A stretch of 54,281 nt of DNA, taken from positions 1-54,281 of the forward strand of contig JAUJNC010000006.1 of assembly GCA_030446525.1 (NCBI GenBank), in the 5' to 3' direction. The stretch is from Armatimonadaceae bacterium. GTDB lineage: Bacteria; Armatimonadota; Armatimonadia; Armatimonadales; Armatimonadaceae. Within the stretch, counting starts at the first letter, position 1. Each line of letters starts with the position of its first letter. This document shows, piece after piece, positions 9,752-18,564 of the stretch. Position numbers and translations under genes: made by a program. The notes under the pieces were generated by a model, which saw nothing but the letters and a program-made list of their open reading frames with translations, was not told the DNA's origin and did not search any database.

Positions 9752-11501
9752 GGTGAGCCTGGCTGCCGTCCGCTGCGCATCTTCACCCTCGACCCCGCCG
9801 TGTCGCGCCTCGACGGCTCGGTCGCCCTGGTCCGGGTTCCCTACGACACTCGGCCCCGGCCCGACCAGCGCGCTGTTCGCTGTCGAGGACTACGACGAGA
9901 CGCGGAGGCGCCAGTACCGCGCGGTCGACCTGGACGACGAGCGCGTGCTGCTGCAAAACGGGCGCGACCCGTCCCCGTCCGACCCGCTGTTCCACCAGCA
10001 GATGGTCTACGCGGTCTGCTCGCTGGTGTACGCGGCCTTCAAAAGCGCGTTGGGCCGCCATATCGCCTGGGGCTTTTCCGGCGGCGATAATGGCAACGCC
10101 CCGGCGCGGCTGCGCATCCGGCCGCACGCCGGCGAGGAGCGGAACGCGTTCTACGACAAGGAGTGCGGCGAACTGCACTTCGGCTACTACCGGGCGCAGC
10201 CGGCAAGCACGGGCCGCAACCTGCCGGGCGGCTGGGTGTTCACCTGCCTTTCCCATGACGTTGTCGCCCACGAGGTGACGCACGCGCTCCTGGACGGGCT
10301 GCGCTCCCGCTTCACGCTTCCCACCGGGCCGGATGTCACCGCGTTCCACGAGGCGTTCGCGGATCTGGTCGCCGTTTTCCAGCACTTCAGCTACGAAAAG
10401 GTGCTCCAGAGCGCCCTGCGCAAGGCGCGGGGTGATCTGGGACAGGCCCAGCTCCTCACGGACATCGCGGGCCAGTTCGGGCAAACGACAAGCGATGCGG
10501 GGGGCGCGCTGCGCAGCGCCATCAACGCGAACTGCGGGTCGGACCATACGCCCCCGCCCTATGACGAGGCCCTGGAGGCCCACGCGCTGGGCGCGGTCCT
10601 TGTCTCGGCGGTCTTCGAAGCGTTCCTCACGGTGTTCAGGCGCAAAACCGAGCGCTACATCCGGCTGGCCACGGGCGGCTCGGGCGTGCTCCCGCCGGGC
10701 GAGCTTCCCGCCGACCTGCAGGACGTGCTGGCCGCCGAGGCGAGCAAACTGGCAAGCCAGTTTCTGGCGATGTGCGTCCGCGCCATCGACTACTGCCCTC
10801 CCGTCGACCTTGAGTTCGGCGAGTTCCTGCGGGCGGTGATCACGGCGGATTATGATCTGGTTCCCGACGATCCGTGGGGCTATCGCGAGGCGTGGATCGA
10901 CGCGTTCCATCGCCGCAAGATCTATCCGCGCCACGTCGCCAGCCTTTCCGAGGACGCCTTGCGCTGGCGGCCTCCTCGCCGCGCCGTGCCGCCGATAACG
11001 GCACTGCACTTTGCCCAGCTCCGCTTCGACGGCGACCCGGGCCGGCCAGCGGACGCCGACGAGCTGCGCCGCCAGGCCTGCGCCCTGGGGCGCATCGTTT
11101 CCGATGCACGCTTCGCGGAGGAGTTCGGCCTCGTCCTGCGCGGCGACCGGCGCCTGGGGGAGGATGCGCTGGATCTGCCGTGCGTGGAGTCCATCCGCTC
11201 GTCCCGGCGGGTCGGGCCGGACGGCCAGGTCGTCTTCGATCTGGTGGCCGAAGTGACGCAGCGCCGGATCGTGCGCAGCCCGGACGGCACGCTCTTCCCT
11301 TTCTATGGCGGCGCGACCGTGATCCTCGGACCGCGCGGCGAGATCCGCTATGCCATCTCCAAAAGCCTCCTGGGGGAGGAGCGTCTGCGCCGCCAGCAGG
11401 AGTTTTTGCGCGGCGCGGCGGGGAAAAGGCTCTGGTGCGTGGCCGACGGGGAACACGAGCCCTGCCCGCGGCTTTTTCAGCTCCTCCACAACGCCCCTTA
11501 A
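9752..11501 (+). CDS. M4-like (gluzincin) zinc metallopeptidase (one frameshift near the start)
   Basis: The active site HEVTHALLDG (HExxH) is at residue ~173 and the third ligand lies 24 residues later in FHEAFADLVAVFQHF, the thermolysin-clan pattern. Upstream are NAFYDKECGELHFGYY and a long helical region typical of M4 relatives. The C-terminal 250 residues show no clear family. The true N-terminus is blurred: the frame at 9773 (LRIFTLDPAVSRLDGSVALV) joins the main frame after one base near 9848, so GTG 9753 is only an approximate start. No signal peptide is seen, so an intracellular enzyme or a system component is more likely than a secreted digestive protease. It closes the metacaspase locus. 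Confidence 0.8.
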
Positions 11502-11678
11502 GAGACGAGCGCACGACAGGAACTGGGCGACGACCACCCAGGCTTTTCCCAGGTGTCCCCAGGGAAGAACCGTTCAGCGAACGGCCTGCGTTCGTAAATG
11601 CGCGTGCACGCGTGCAGGAAAAGTGCCAGCGTAACGCGAAGATTAACCACACCAAAAACAAGGAACGAATCGGAGCAA

Positions 11679-13406
11679 ATGCCCACCCAACGACGAGGAT
11701 CGCTGCGGGTGTTCCTGGTTTGCGCGGCCGTGCTTGCGCTCTGCCCGGGGGCCGTCCGGGCCGTACCCCCCCAGGACAGGACCGTCCAGGCCAGTGCCGT
11801 CGTTCAGCCGTCGCCGCCCGAGATCAGTCTCCGCTGGCCCGCGGATCCCAAAGCGACCGGCTATACCGTGTATCGCAAGGCTTCGAACCAGATACTCTGG
11901 GGCGACGGGACCCCGCTGCCCGGCGACGCCACAGGCTACGCCGACGACGACGTCGCCGTCGGTACCGCGTACGACTACCAGATCGTCAAATCCGCCCGGG
12001 AGGGCGGCAGCGAGTACGCAGGTTACGGCTACGTCTACGCCGGAATCGAGGTGCCGCTCACCGAAGACCGTGGCACGGTCATCCTGATCGTGGACGCCAC
12101 ACACGCCGCAAGCCTGGCCCCGGAGCTCGCGCGCCTGCGGGAAGATCTGGTGGGGGACGGCTGGACGGTCCTGCGCCACGACGTCGCCCGCAGCCAGAGC
12201 GTGTCCGAGGTGAAAGCATTGATCCAGGCGGACTACGCCGCCGATCCGCGGAACGTGAAGGCGGTGTTCCTGTTCGGGCACGTCCCGGTCCCGTACTCCG
12301 GCAACATCGCCCCCGACGGGCACGAGGACCACGAGGGGGCCTGGCCCGCCGACGTCTTCTACGGCGACATGGACGGCGAGTGGACCGACGAGTGGGTGGA
12401 CACCACCATCGCCAGCCGCGATGCCAATCACAACGTGCCCGGCGACGGCAAATACGACCAGTCGGACTTCCCTTCCGAAATCGAGCTGCAGGTGGGCCGC
12501 GTGGATCTGTTCGACATGCCCGCCTTCCCCGCGGACGAGGAGGCGCTCCTGCGGCAGTACCTGGACAAGGACCACCGCTTCCGTCACAAGCGCATCACCG
12601 CACTGCCCCGCGGCCTGATCGACGACAACATCGGCGATTTCGGCGGCGAGGCCTTCGCCGCCAGCGGATGGCGCAACTTCGCGCCGTTCTTCGGCCCGAC
12701 GGAGGTGCACGAACGGGACTGGTTCTCAACCCTCGACAGGGAAAGTTACCTGTGGGCCTACGGCTGCGGCTTCGCCGGCTACGACAACGCCGGCGGCATC
12801 GGCAGCACCTGGGATTTCGCGGCGATCGACCCGCGGGCGGTGTTCACGATGCTCCTGGGCAGCTACTTCGGCGACTGGGACGTGCAGAACAGCTTCCTGC
12901 GTGCGCCCCTGGCTACCAGTACGTACGGCCTCACCTGCTCCTGGGCCGGCAGGCCGCACTGGTTTTACCACCACATGGCGCTGGGCGAGACGATCGGCCA
13001 CAGCGCGCGCCTGACCCAGAACAACGGCTTCAGCGGGGTGTACCAGGAGCCCAACTACGAGAGCCGGAAGGTCCACGTGGCGCTGATGGGCGACCCGACC
13101 CTGCGCATGCACCCCGTCGCGCCCCCGTCCGCGCTGACCGCCACGGCCACCCCTTCCGGCGATGTGGAGCTGCGCTGGGAAGACTCGCCCGACACGGCGG
13201 AAGGTTACCACGTCTACCGCGCCCGGACGCCCGCCGGCCCCTTCGCGCGGCTCAGCGATTCCCTGGTCGAGGGGACCCGCTTTACCGACGAAGGGGCGGC
13301 GTCCGAAACCTACACGTACATGGTGCGCGCCGTGAAGCGGGAAACCACGCCGAGCGGCAGCTACTACAACGGGAGCCAGGGCGTCTTCGCGACGAGCGGC
13401 CCCTGA
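11679..13406 (+). CDS. Secreted C25-like (gingipain-type) protein with fibronectin type III domains
   Basis: ATG 11679, behind GGAG, starts a signal peptide (LRVFLVCAAVLALCPGAVRA). Residues ~40-110 form a first FN3 domain (GYTVYRKASN). Residues ~125-460 resemble the caspase-fold C25 family: VILIVDATHA, FLFGHVPVPYSGNIAPDGHE with a candidate catalytic His, ADVFYGDMDGEWTDEWVD, a candidate catalytic Cys in AYGCGFAGYD, and VFTMLLGSYFGDWD, then ALMGDPTLRMH. A second FN3 domain (GYHVYRARTPAGPF) ends the 575-residue protein. The product is probably exported. It lies downstream of the intracellular metacaspase locus on the same strand, but with its own 180-bp leader. The proteolytic role is inferred from fold-level motifs. 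Confidence 0.7.
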   Translation: MPTQRRGSLRVFLVCAAVLALCPGAVRAVPPQDRTVQASAVVQPSPPEISLRWPADPKATGYTVYRKASNQILWGDGTPLPGDATGYADDDVAVGTAYDYQIVKSAREGGSEYAGYGYVYAGIEVPLTEDRGTVILIVDATHAASLAPELARLREDLVGDGWTVLRHDVARSQSVSEVKALIQADYAADPRNVKAVFLFGHVPVPYSGNIAPDGHEDHEGAWPADVFYGDMDGEWTDEWVDTTIASRDANHNVPGDGKYDQSDFPSEIELQVGRVDLFDMPAFPADEEALLRQYLDKDHRFRHKRITALPRGLIDDNIGDFGGEAFAASGWRNFAPFFGPTEVHERDWFSTLDRESYLWAYGCGFAGYDNAGGIGSTWDFAAIDPRAVFTMLLGSYFGDWDVQNSFLRAPLATSTYGLTCSWAGRPHWFYHHMALGETIGHSARLTQNNGFSGVYQEPNYESRKVHVALMGDPTLRMHPVAPPSALTATATPSGDVELRWEDSPDTAEGYHVYRARTPAGPFARLSDSLVEGTRFTDEGAASETYTYMVRAVKRETTPSGSYYNGSQGVFATSGP

Positions 13407-13424
13407 CTCCCTCCGGGTTGTTAC

Positions 13425-14966
13425 CTACGCATCGGCGGGCGCCCAGGCCAGAAGCATGTCCAGGTCCAGCTCCGGGTACAGCGGGTGCGCATCCAGCAGC
13501 GCCGTGACACGCCGCCGCGCGTCCTCCGCGGCCGCGCCGTCCAGGGTGTACTTGGCGCGGCTCACCTCCCCCTTCTGCTTGCCTTTGCTGATCGTGGCCG
13601 GCGCCGTGTTCGCGAGCACCCGCTTGATGATCCCCGCGACCTCCTTCATCTCCTCGACGCCCATGCCCAGCGTCGTGACGGCGGGCGTCCCGATATGCAG
13701 ACCGCTGGTGTACCACGGGCCGTTCGCGTCGAAGGGCAGGGAGTTGCGGTTGAGGGTGATGCGGCACTCGCGCAGGGCGGACTCGGCCTGCCGCCCGGTC
13801 AGCCCGAACGTTTCGGCGACGTCGAGCAGGAGGAGGTGGTTATCCGTGCCGCCCGTCAGGACCTGCATGGACTCCTCGAGACACGCCTCCGCCAGCGCCC
13901 CCGCGTTTTCGACGATCTTGTGGGCGTAGGCGCGGAACTCGGGCGTCAACGCCTCGCCCAAAGCGACGGCCTTGGCCGCCATGGCGTGGGGAAGCGGGCC
14001 GCCCAGGATCGCGGGGCAGCCCTTGTCCACCCAGTCCGCGAACTCCCGCTTGCACAGGACGATGCCCCCGCGCGGGCCGCGCAGGGTCTTGTGGGTCGTC
14101 GAGGTGACGATGTGCGCATGGGCGACGGGGTCGTAGTCGCCGGTGAAGACCTTGCCGGCGACCAGGCCCGCGAAGTGGGCCATGTCCACCATGAAGACCG
14201 CGCCCACCTCGTCGGCCATCTCCCGCATCTTCGCGAAGTTCAGCTTGCGCGGGTAGGCGCTGTAGCCGGCCAGAAGGACGAGCGGCCGGACCTCCCGGAG
14301 CTGGGCGCGCAGCTGGTCCAGGTCGATCCGTTTGGTCGCGGGATCGACGGTATAGGAATAGACGTCGAACAGATGGCTGGAGATGTTGTGGCGGTAGCCG
14401 TGGGTGAGATGGCCGCCGGAGTAGTAGTCCAGCGCCAGCAGTCGCTGGCCGTGCATCGCTTCCCGGACCCGGGCCCACTGCTCCCGCGATACCTTCGAGG
14501 GGTCCGGCTGGTCCATCCCCTCCAGCAGGGGCGCCTGAACCTTCGCCGACAGGATCGAAAAGAACGCGACCAGGTTGGCGTCCGCGCCGGAATGCGGCTG
14601 CACGTAGGCGTGGTCGGCGCCGAAGAGTTCACAGGCGAGCCGCGCGGCCTCCGCCTCCACGGCGTCGACGTTATCGCAACCGGCGTAGAACCGGTGTCCG
14701 GGGTAGCCTTCGGCGTACTTGTCCGTGAACAGGTTGCCGTGGGCGAGCTGCGTCGCGAGCGAGCTGTAGTTCTCGCTGGCGATGAGCTTCAAGTTGGTTC
14801 GCTGGTCTCGGAGCTCGCGGACGATCGCCTGCGCGACCGTCGGGGCGGCCGCGCCCAGGTGATCCAGAGACGCATAGAAAGCCGCCGCCGCGGGATGGAT
14901 CGCCCGGCCCGCGAGGCTTTGCAAATAGTGGACCAGGAGACTGCCGCTGTGTGCCATTTTGTCCAT
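13425..14966 (-). CDS. glyA: Serine hydroxymethyltransferase
   Basis: The enzyme converts serine and tetrahydrofolate to glycine and methylene-THF using PLP. KLIASENYSS at the N-terminus, KYAEGYPGHRFYAGCDNVD and the PLP-lysine segment STTHKTLRGPRGG identify it. At 513 residues it is the long SHMT type, with an insertion around residues 150-210 (DYYSGGHLTHGYRHNISSHL) compared with the ~415-residue enterobacterial form. The start is ATG 14966, with GGAGG eleven bases upstream. A ZTP riboswitch, terminator and strong promoter precede it, so expression should rise when Z nucleotides signal folate shortage. Confidence 0.96.
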   Translation of the reverse strand: MDKMAHSGSLLVHYLQSLAGRAIHPAAAAFYASLDHLGAAAPTVAQAIVRELRDQRTNLKLIASENYSSLATQLAHGNLFTDKYAEGYPGHRFYAGCDNVDAVEAEAARLACELFGADHAYVQPHSGADANLVAFFSILSAKVQAPLLEGMDQPDPSKVSREQWARVREAMHGQRLLALDYYSGGHLTHGYRHNISSHLFDVYSYTVDPATKRIDLDQLRAQLREVRPLVLLAGYSAYPRKLNFAKMREMADEVGAVFMVDMAHFAGLVAGKVFTGDYDPVAHAHIVTSTTHKTLRGPRGGIVLCKREFADWVDKGCPAILGGPLPHAMAAKAVALGEALTPEFRAYAHKIVENAGALAEACLEESMQVLTGGTDNHLLLLDVAETFGLTGRQAESALRECRITLNRNSLPFDANGPWYTSGLHIGTPAVTTLGMGVEEMKEVAGIIKRVLANTAPATISKGKQKGEVSRAKYTLDGAAAEDARRRVTALLDAHPLYPELDLDMLLAWAPADA

Positions 14967-15004
14967 AACGCTTCTCTCCTCCGCAGATGGGGTGCCACAG
15001 AAAC

Positions 15005-15038
15005 AAAAAAGGACGTCGAACCGACGTTCGATGTCCTT
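15005..15038 (-). terminator. Riboswitch-controlled intrinsic terminator of glyA
   Basis: On the minus strand AAGGACATCGAACGTC pairs with GGTTCGACGTCCTT and is followed by a T-run. It sits directly 3' of the ZTP aptamer and about 40 bp before glyA. This is the expression platform: the terminator would form without ligand. Confidence 0.85.
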
Positions 15039-15116
15039 GCCCAGGCGAGCGGCTGTGCCCTCAGGTCATCCGGGTTCCCTTGTGGTCGCTTCCACTTTCT
15101 CGCCAGTAACCCGGAG
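15039..15116 (-). ncRNA. ZTP riboswitch (pfl motif)
   Basis: The minus strand shows the conserved core of the Z-nucleotide riboswitch. Flanking GGGTT/AACCC pairing encloses ACTGGCGA, an AAGTGGAAGCGACCACA hairpin and AGGGAACCCGG. The 3' subdomain reads CCGCTCGCCTGGGCA, matching the CCGCCUGGGC signature, and GGCGAG can pair with CTCGCC. ZTP/ZMP accumulates when 10-formyl-THF is short, and glyA is a classic target. The adjacent terminator and the position in the glyA leader support the call. It was recognised by eye; a covariance-model search was not run. Confidence 0.9.
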
Positions 15117-15139
15117 AACTTCCTGCTTGTTACTCCGGC

Positions 15140-15169
15140 ATTATAGTCCGGATACGGCCCTGTTGTCAA
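15140..15169 (-). promoter_or_regulatory. Promoter of the ZTP-glyA transcript
   Basis: On the minus strand a perfect TTGACA (15164-15169) and a perfect TATAAT (15140-15145) are separated by 18 bp. The transcript would start near 15133, just before the riboswitch aptamer. Confidence 0.9.
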
Positions 15170-15203
15170 ACACGGCCGTATCCCACATCTGCCTCTGCAC
15201 GAA

Positions 15204-16259
15204 TCATGCCAGCACCCGGCGCGCGACCCCGATCGCGTGCTCTATGTCGGCGCGGGAGACGTCCCGGTGTGTCACCATGCGCAGGCGAGTTCCGCGCATG
15301 CCGGAGGCGCGCACGCCGGCCGCGAGCAGGCGATCTCGCGCCTCCTCGCCGGAAATCCCCGTCCCCACCACATCAAAGAAGACGATGTTGGTCTCCGGCG
15401 GCGGATCCAGGCGCACCCCGGGTATCGCCGCCAGCCCCCGGGCCAGGAGCGCGGCGTGTTCGTGGTCCTCGCGCAGCCGCTCGACATGGCGGCGCAGGGC
15501 GTACAGCCCGCCCGCCGCAATGATCCCCGCCTGCCGCATCGCGCCGCCGAAGACATGTATCCAGCGCCGCGCCGCGCGGATCGTGGCTTCGTCGCCGGCC
15601 AGCACCGCCCCGACCGGCGCGCCCAGCCCCTTCGACAGGCACAGCGTGACGGTGTCGAACGGCGCGGTAAGCCCGGCAGCGGGCACGCCGAGCGCCGCGG
15701 CGGCGTTGAGAAGCCGCGACCCGTCCAGGTGCAGGGCCAGGCCCAGCTCTCGGGCCGGGCCGGCAACGTTTGCGATCTCCTCTGGACTCCAAACACAGCC
15801 GCCGGCGGCGTTGTGCGTGTTCTCTACGCACACGAGCCGCGTGCGGGCGAAGTGCGGGTCGTCGGGGCGCAGGGCGGCCCGCACCTGATCGCCGGTGAAG
15901 ATGCCGCGCGGGCCGGGGAGCGGGTGAAGGAGGCAGCCGGAAAGCGCGGCCGGGCCGCCCCCCTCGTAGAGCCGGACATGGGCGTGTTCGTGGCAGACGA
16001 CCTCGTCGCCGGGCTGCGTGTGGACCCGGATCGCGATCTGGTTCGCCATGGTCGCCGAGGGCAAAAACAGCGCCGCCCCCTTGCCCAGCAGGCGCGCGGC
16101 CTCCTCCTGCAGGGCGTTCACCGTCGGGTCTTCGCCGCGCTGATCGTCGCCGACGGGCGCGTCGGCCATGAACGCGCGCATGGCGGGCGTCGGGCGCGTG
16201 GCGGTGTCGGAGGAAAGGTCGATAAGGTTCACGATTTTCTGAAATCCGTACCCGGGCAC
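15204..16259 (-). CDS. ltaE: Low-specificity L-threonine aldolase
   Basis: A PLP enzyme that cleaves threonine or allo-threonine to glycine and acetaldehyde. [15 protein letters not shown] at the N-terminus, [30 protein letters not shown] and the PLP-lysine segment [17 protein letters not shown] identify it. It is about 350 residues, normal for the family. The listed start is ATG 16259; a GTG at 16232 giving [10 protein letters not shown] fits family N-termini better. A minus-strand TATAAT at 16281-16286 lies close to the first ATG. It lies next to glyA, whose enzyme also yields glycine, but has a separate transcript. Confidence 0.92.
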   Translation of the reverse strand: MPGYGFQKIVNLIDLSSDTATRPTPAMRAFMADAPVGDDQRGEDPTVNALQEEAARLLGKGAALFLPSATMANQIAIRVHTQPGDEVVCHEHAHVRLYEGGGPAALSGCLLHPLPGPRGIFTGDQVRAALRPDDPHFARTRLVCVENTHNAAGGCVWSPEEIANVAGPARELGLALHLDGSRLLNAAAALGVPAAGLTAPFDTVTLCLSKGLGAPVGAVLAGDEATIRAARRWIHVFGGAMRQAGIIAAGGLYALRRHVERLREDHEHAALLARGLAAIPGVRLDPPPETNIVFFDVVGTGISGEEARDRLLAAGVRASGMRGTRLRMVTHRDVSRADIEHAIGVARRVLA

Positions 16260-16465
16260 GCCCGTGAGATGATACCTGTGATTATACTATAACCACCTGT
16301 GTGACGCCAGAATGCATTCAAATTGCGCGGAACCGTCCGTTCATGTTAGAATAAGCGTGCCGGGCGATTTGCAGTGGGAGCTGGCGGCGGGGACGGCATC
16401 TCGGGGCCGACGGCATTTCACAACCATACGCCACGGCGCGGAGCAGAAGTGGTTCTTGTTCCTAG

Positions 16466-16505
16466 CTCCCCCTTCCCTCCGAGGGAACGGGGCCAGGGGG
16501 ATTAG
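16466..16505. repeat. Palindromic intergenic repeat upstream of dCMP deaminase
   Basis: CTCCCCCTTCCCTC and GAGGGAACGGGG form an imperfect hairpin, followed by CCAGGGGGATTAGG. This pattern (C-rich arm, short loop, G-rich arm, then a GGGGG..TTAGG tail) is a recurrent intergenic repeat type and matches the style of the copies at 222 and 9506. Its edge abuts the GTG start at 16506. Confidence 0.6.
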
Positions 16506-16955
16506 GTGGACACGCGTCCCTCCTGGGATGAGTACTTCCTGCGCATCGCGCGGGACGTGGCGACGCGGGCGACCTGCCTGCGGCGGCACGTGGGCGCGGT
16601 GATCGTGCGCGACCGCCGCATCCTGAGCACGGGGTATAACGGGTCGCCGCCCGGGCAGCCGCACTGCACAGAGGTCGGGTGTCTGATAGAAGACGACCGG
16701 TGCATCCGCACCCTGCACGCCGAGCAGAACGCGATCATACAGGCCGCGCTGCACGGCGTCTCGACCGAGGGGGCGACGCTGTACGGCACCTGCCGCCCCT
16801 GCCACGTCTGCGCCCGCATGGTGGTGGGGGCGGGCATCCGGCGTGTCGTCTTCGCGGGCGACCCCCCCGAAGGCTGGGGGCTGGAAGTGCTGACGGGCGC
16901 CGGGGTGGAGCTGGTGCAGATGCCGGGCGAGCCGGACACGGCGCGGGAGGATTGA
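16506..16955 (+). CDS. dCMP deaminase family protein (ComEB-like)
   Basis: A 149-residue zinc-dependent deaminase: HVGAVIVRDRRILSTGYNGS, the zinc and catalytic-Glu motif LHAEQNAI, and the two-Cys motif CRPCHVC. dCMP deaminases turn dCMP into dUMP for thymidylate synthesis. The start is GTG 16506, with an A/G-rich stretch upstream that overlaps the palindromic repeat. It is the first gene of a tightly packed plus-strand operon; the next gene begins eight bases after its stop. A function in late competence (ComEB) cannot be concluded. Confidence 0.92.
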   Translation: MDTRPSWDEYFLRIARDVATRATCLRRHVGAVIVRDRRILSTGYNGSPPGQPHCTEVGCLIEDDRCIRTLHAEQNAIIQAALHGVSTEGATLYGTCRPCHVCARMVVGAGIRRVVFAGDPPEGWGLEVLTGAGVELVQMPGEPDTARED

Positions 16956-16963
16956 TTCTCGTC

Positions 16964-17998
16964 ATGACACCGTTGCTGTATCTGCTGTATCAGATGGCGC
17001 TGGCCGCCCTGCTTTCGGGCGGGCTCGCGGTGGTCTTGACACCGCTCGTGAAGCGCCTGGCGTTCCGAGCGGGCGCGGTGCGCTGGCCCCGCGACCGTGA
17101 CTTCCACACCCGGGCGATGCCGCTCTGGGGCGGCATCGCGATGTACGTCGGTTTTCTTGTCACCGTCGTGGCCCTGCTCCCGCTGTTCACCGAGCGCGCG
17201 GGGATCCTGGCGGGGCGGCAAGGCACGCACCCCATCCTCGGCATCGTGCTCGGCGGCACCCTCATAGCGGTCGTGGGGCTGCTGGACGACAAGTACGACC
17301 TGCCGGCCTGGCTGCAAACCATCTCACTCCTTCTCGGCGGCCTGGTCGCCGCCCTGCTGGGCGTCAGCATCCAGGGCGTCACCAATCCCTTCGTGCCGAT
17401 CGATCCCAAGGTGGGCTATACATCCCAGAACTACTTCGACCTGGAAGAGCGCGGTTTGTCGGTCCCGGTGACGATGCTGTGGGTGTTCCTGGTGGCCAAG
17501 ACCTTCGACTTCCTGGACGGGCTGGACGGCCTGGCGGCGGGCGTGTGCGCCATCTCCGGCACCACGATGGGCCTGCTCGCCGCCGGCGACGGCGACACGT
17601 CGGTCGCGCTCATGGCCGGGGCGCTCGTGGGCGCCTGCGTCGGCTTTCTGCCCTACAACTACAACCCCGCGTCGATCTTCATGGGCACCATCGGGGCGCA
17701 GTTCCTCGGCTTCGTGCTCGCCTCGCTCTCGGTCGTCGGCACCCTGAAGGGGCCCACCGCCTTATCGGTGGCCATCCCCCTGCTCGTGCTGGGCGTTCCG
17801 ATCTTTGATGGCCTTTTCGTCATCGGGAAGCGCGTCTGGCTGGGCACGGACCCTACCAAGCCGGACCGGACATCGCACATCCACCATCGCCTGCTGAACC
17901 GCGGCCTGTCTACGCGGCAGACGGTTTGGGCGGTGTACGGTTTGACCGCGTCGTTTTGCCTGGCCGCCCTCCTGCTCGCCTGGAAGTTCACCCGGTGA
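16964..17998 (+). CDS. wecA: Undecaprenyl-phosphate sugar-1-phosphate transferase (WecA/TagO/MraY family)
   Basis: A polytopic GT4 membrane enzyme of 344 residues. The catalytic aspartates lie in GLLDDKYDLPAWLQ and FDFLDGLDGLAAG, and the HIHHRLLNRGLS segment is the sugar-nucleotide-binding His motif of WecA-like members. About ten hydrophobic helices are visible. It would move GlcNAc-1-P or a related sugar phosphate from UDP-sugar to undecaprenyl phosphate at the inner face of the membrane, starting a lipid-linked glycan. Its stop overlaps the GTG of the next gene. The presence of wecB and uppP in the same operon fits this role. Confidence 0.9.
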   Translation: MTPLLYLLYQMALAALLSGGLAVVLTPLVKRLAFRAGAVRWPRDRDFHTRAMPLWGGIAMYVGFLVTVVALLPLFTERAGILAGRQGTHPILGIVLGGTLIAVVGLLDDKYDLPAWLQTISLLLGGLVAALLGVSIQGVTNPFVPIDPKVGYTSQNYFDLEERGLSVPVTMLWVFLVAKTFDFLDGLDGLAAGVCAISGTTMGLLAAGDGDTSVALMAGALVGACVGFLPYNYNPASIFMGTIGAQFLGFVLASLSVVGTLKGPTALSVAIPLLVLGVPIFDGLFVIGKRVWLGTDPTKPDRTSHIHHRLLNRGLSTRQTVWAVYGLTASFCLAALLLAWKFTR

Positions 17999-18564
17999 GC
18001 CCGCCCGGGGACGACCTTTGTCTGCGCGGGGAGCGCGTCGTGCTGCGCCCTCTGCACCTCGAAGACGCCGAGGCGATGTTCGCCTACGCCCGCGACCCGG
18101 AGGTGACGCGGTTCCTTCCCTGGGAGCCCGCGCCCGATGTGGATTCGGTGCGGCCTTTCGTCGCCGAGCAGGTGGCGAAGCGGCAGCGCGGCGCGTCGCT
18201 GGCGCTGGCCGTGGTGCTGCAGGAAGTCGGGCAGGTGATCGGCTCGACGGACCTGATGGACCTGCCGCCTTCCGGGGCGCGGGGGTGGTGGCGGCTGCGG
18301 CAGGCGGAGCTCGGCTACCTGCTCGCGCGCCCGTACTGGGGCCGCGGACTGATGACCGAGGCGGCGGGCCTGACGGCCGCGTACGGGTTTGGGGCGCTGG
18401 GCCTGTCCCGGATCATCGCCTGGGCCGACGCCGAGAACTGGGGATCGCGCCGCGTGCTGGAGAAGATCGGGATGCGCCCGTGCGGCAGTGAGATGCGCAC
18501 GGTTAAAGCGGAAAGGCGTCTTTATCTGCGCTACGGGATGAGCCGGGCGGGAAGAAGCACATGA
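17995..18564 (+). CDS. GNAT acetyltransferase (RimJ/RimL-like)
   Basis: The product is about 189 residues from GTG 17995, which overlaps the previous TGA. The family pattern is clear: LRGERVVLRPLHLEDAEAMF at the N-terminus, ELGYLLARPYWGRGLMTEAA (acetyl-CoA loop, R/Q-x-x-G-x-G/A type) and AWADAENWGSRRVLEKIGM near the end. Such enzymes acetylate N-termini, sugars or small amines. Embedded between WecA and WecB genes, acetylation of a nucleotide-sugar or glycan amine is possible but unproven. Confidence 0.88.
   Translation: MSPPGDDLCLRGERVVLRPLHLEDAEAMFAYARDPEVTRFLPWEPAPDVDSVRPFVAEQVAKRQRGASLALAVVLQEVGQVIGSTDLMDLPPSGARGWWRLRQAELGYLLARPYWGRGLMTEAAGLTAAYGFGALGLSRIIAWADAENWGSRRVLEKIGMRPCGSEMRTVKAERRLYLRYGMSRAGRST

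Noticed and set aside
9783..11537. 584-codon minus-strand open frame opposite the metallopeptidase
   Set aside because: The plus frame has HExxH and conserved blocks. The minus frame is a GC-driven shadow without motifs.
10874..13507. 877-codon plus-strand frame across two genes
   Set aside because: It crosses the end of the gluzincin and the C25-like gene in the wrong frame and is Arg/Pro-rich throughout.
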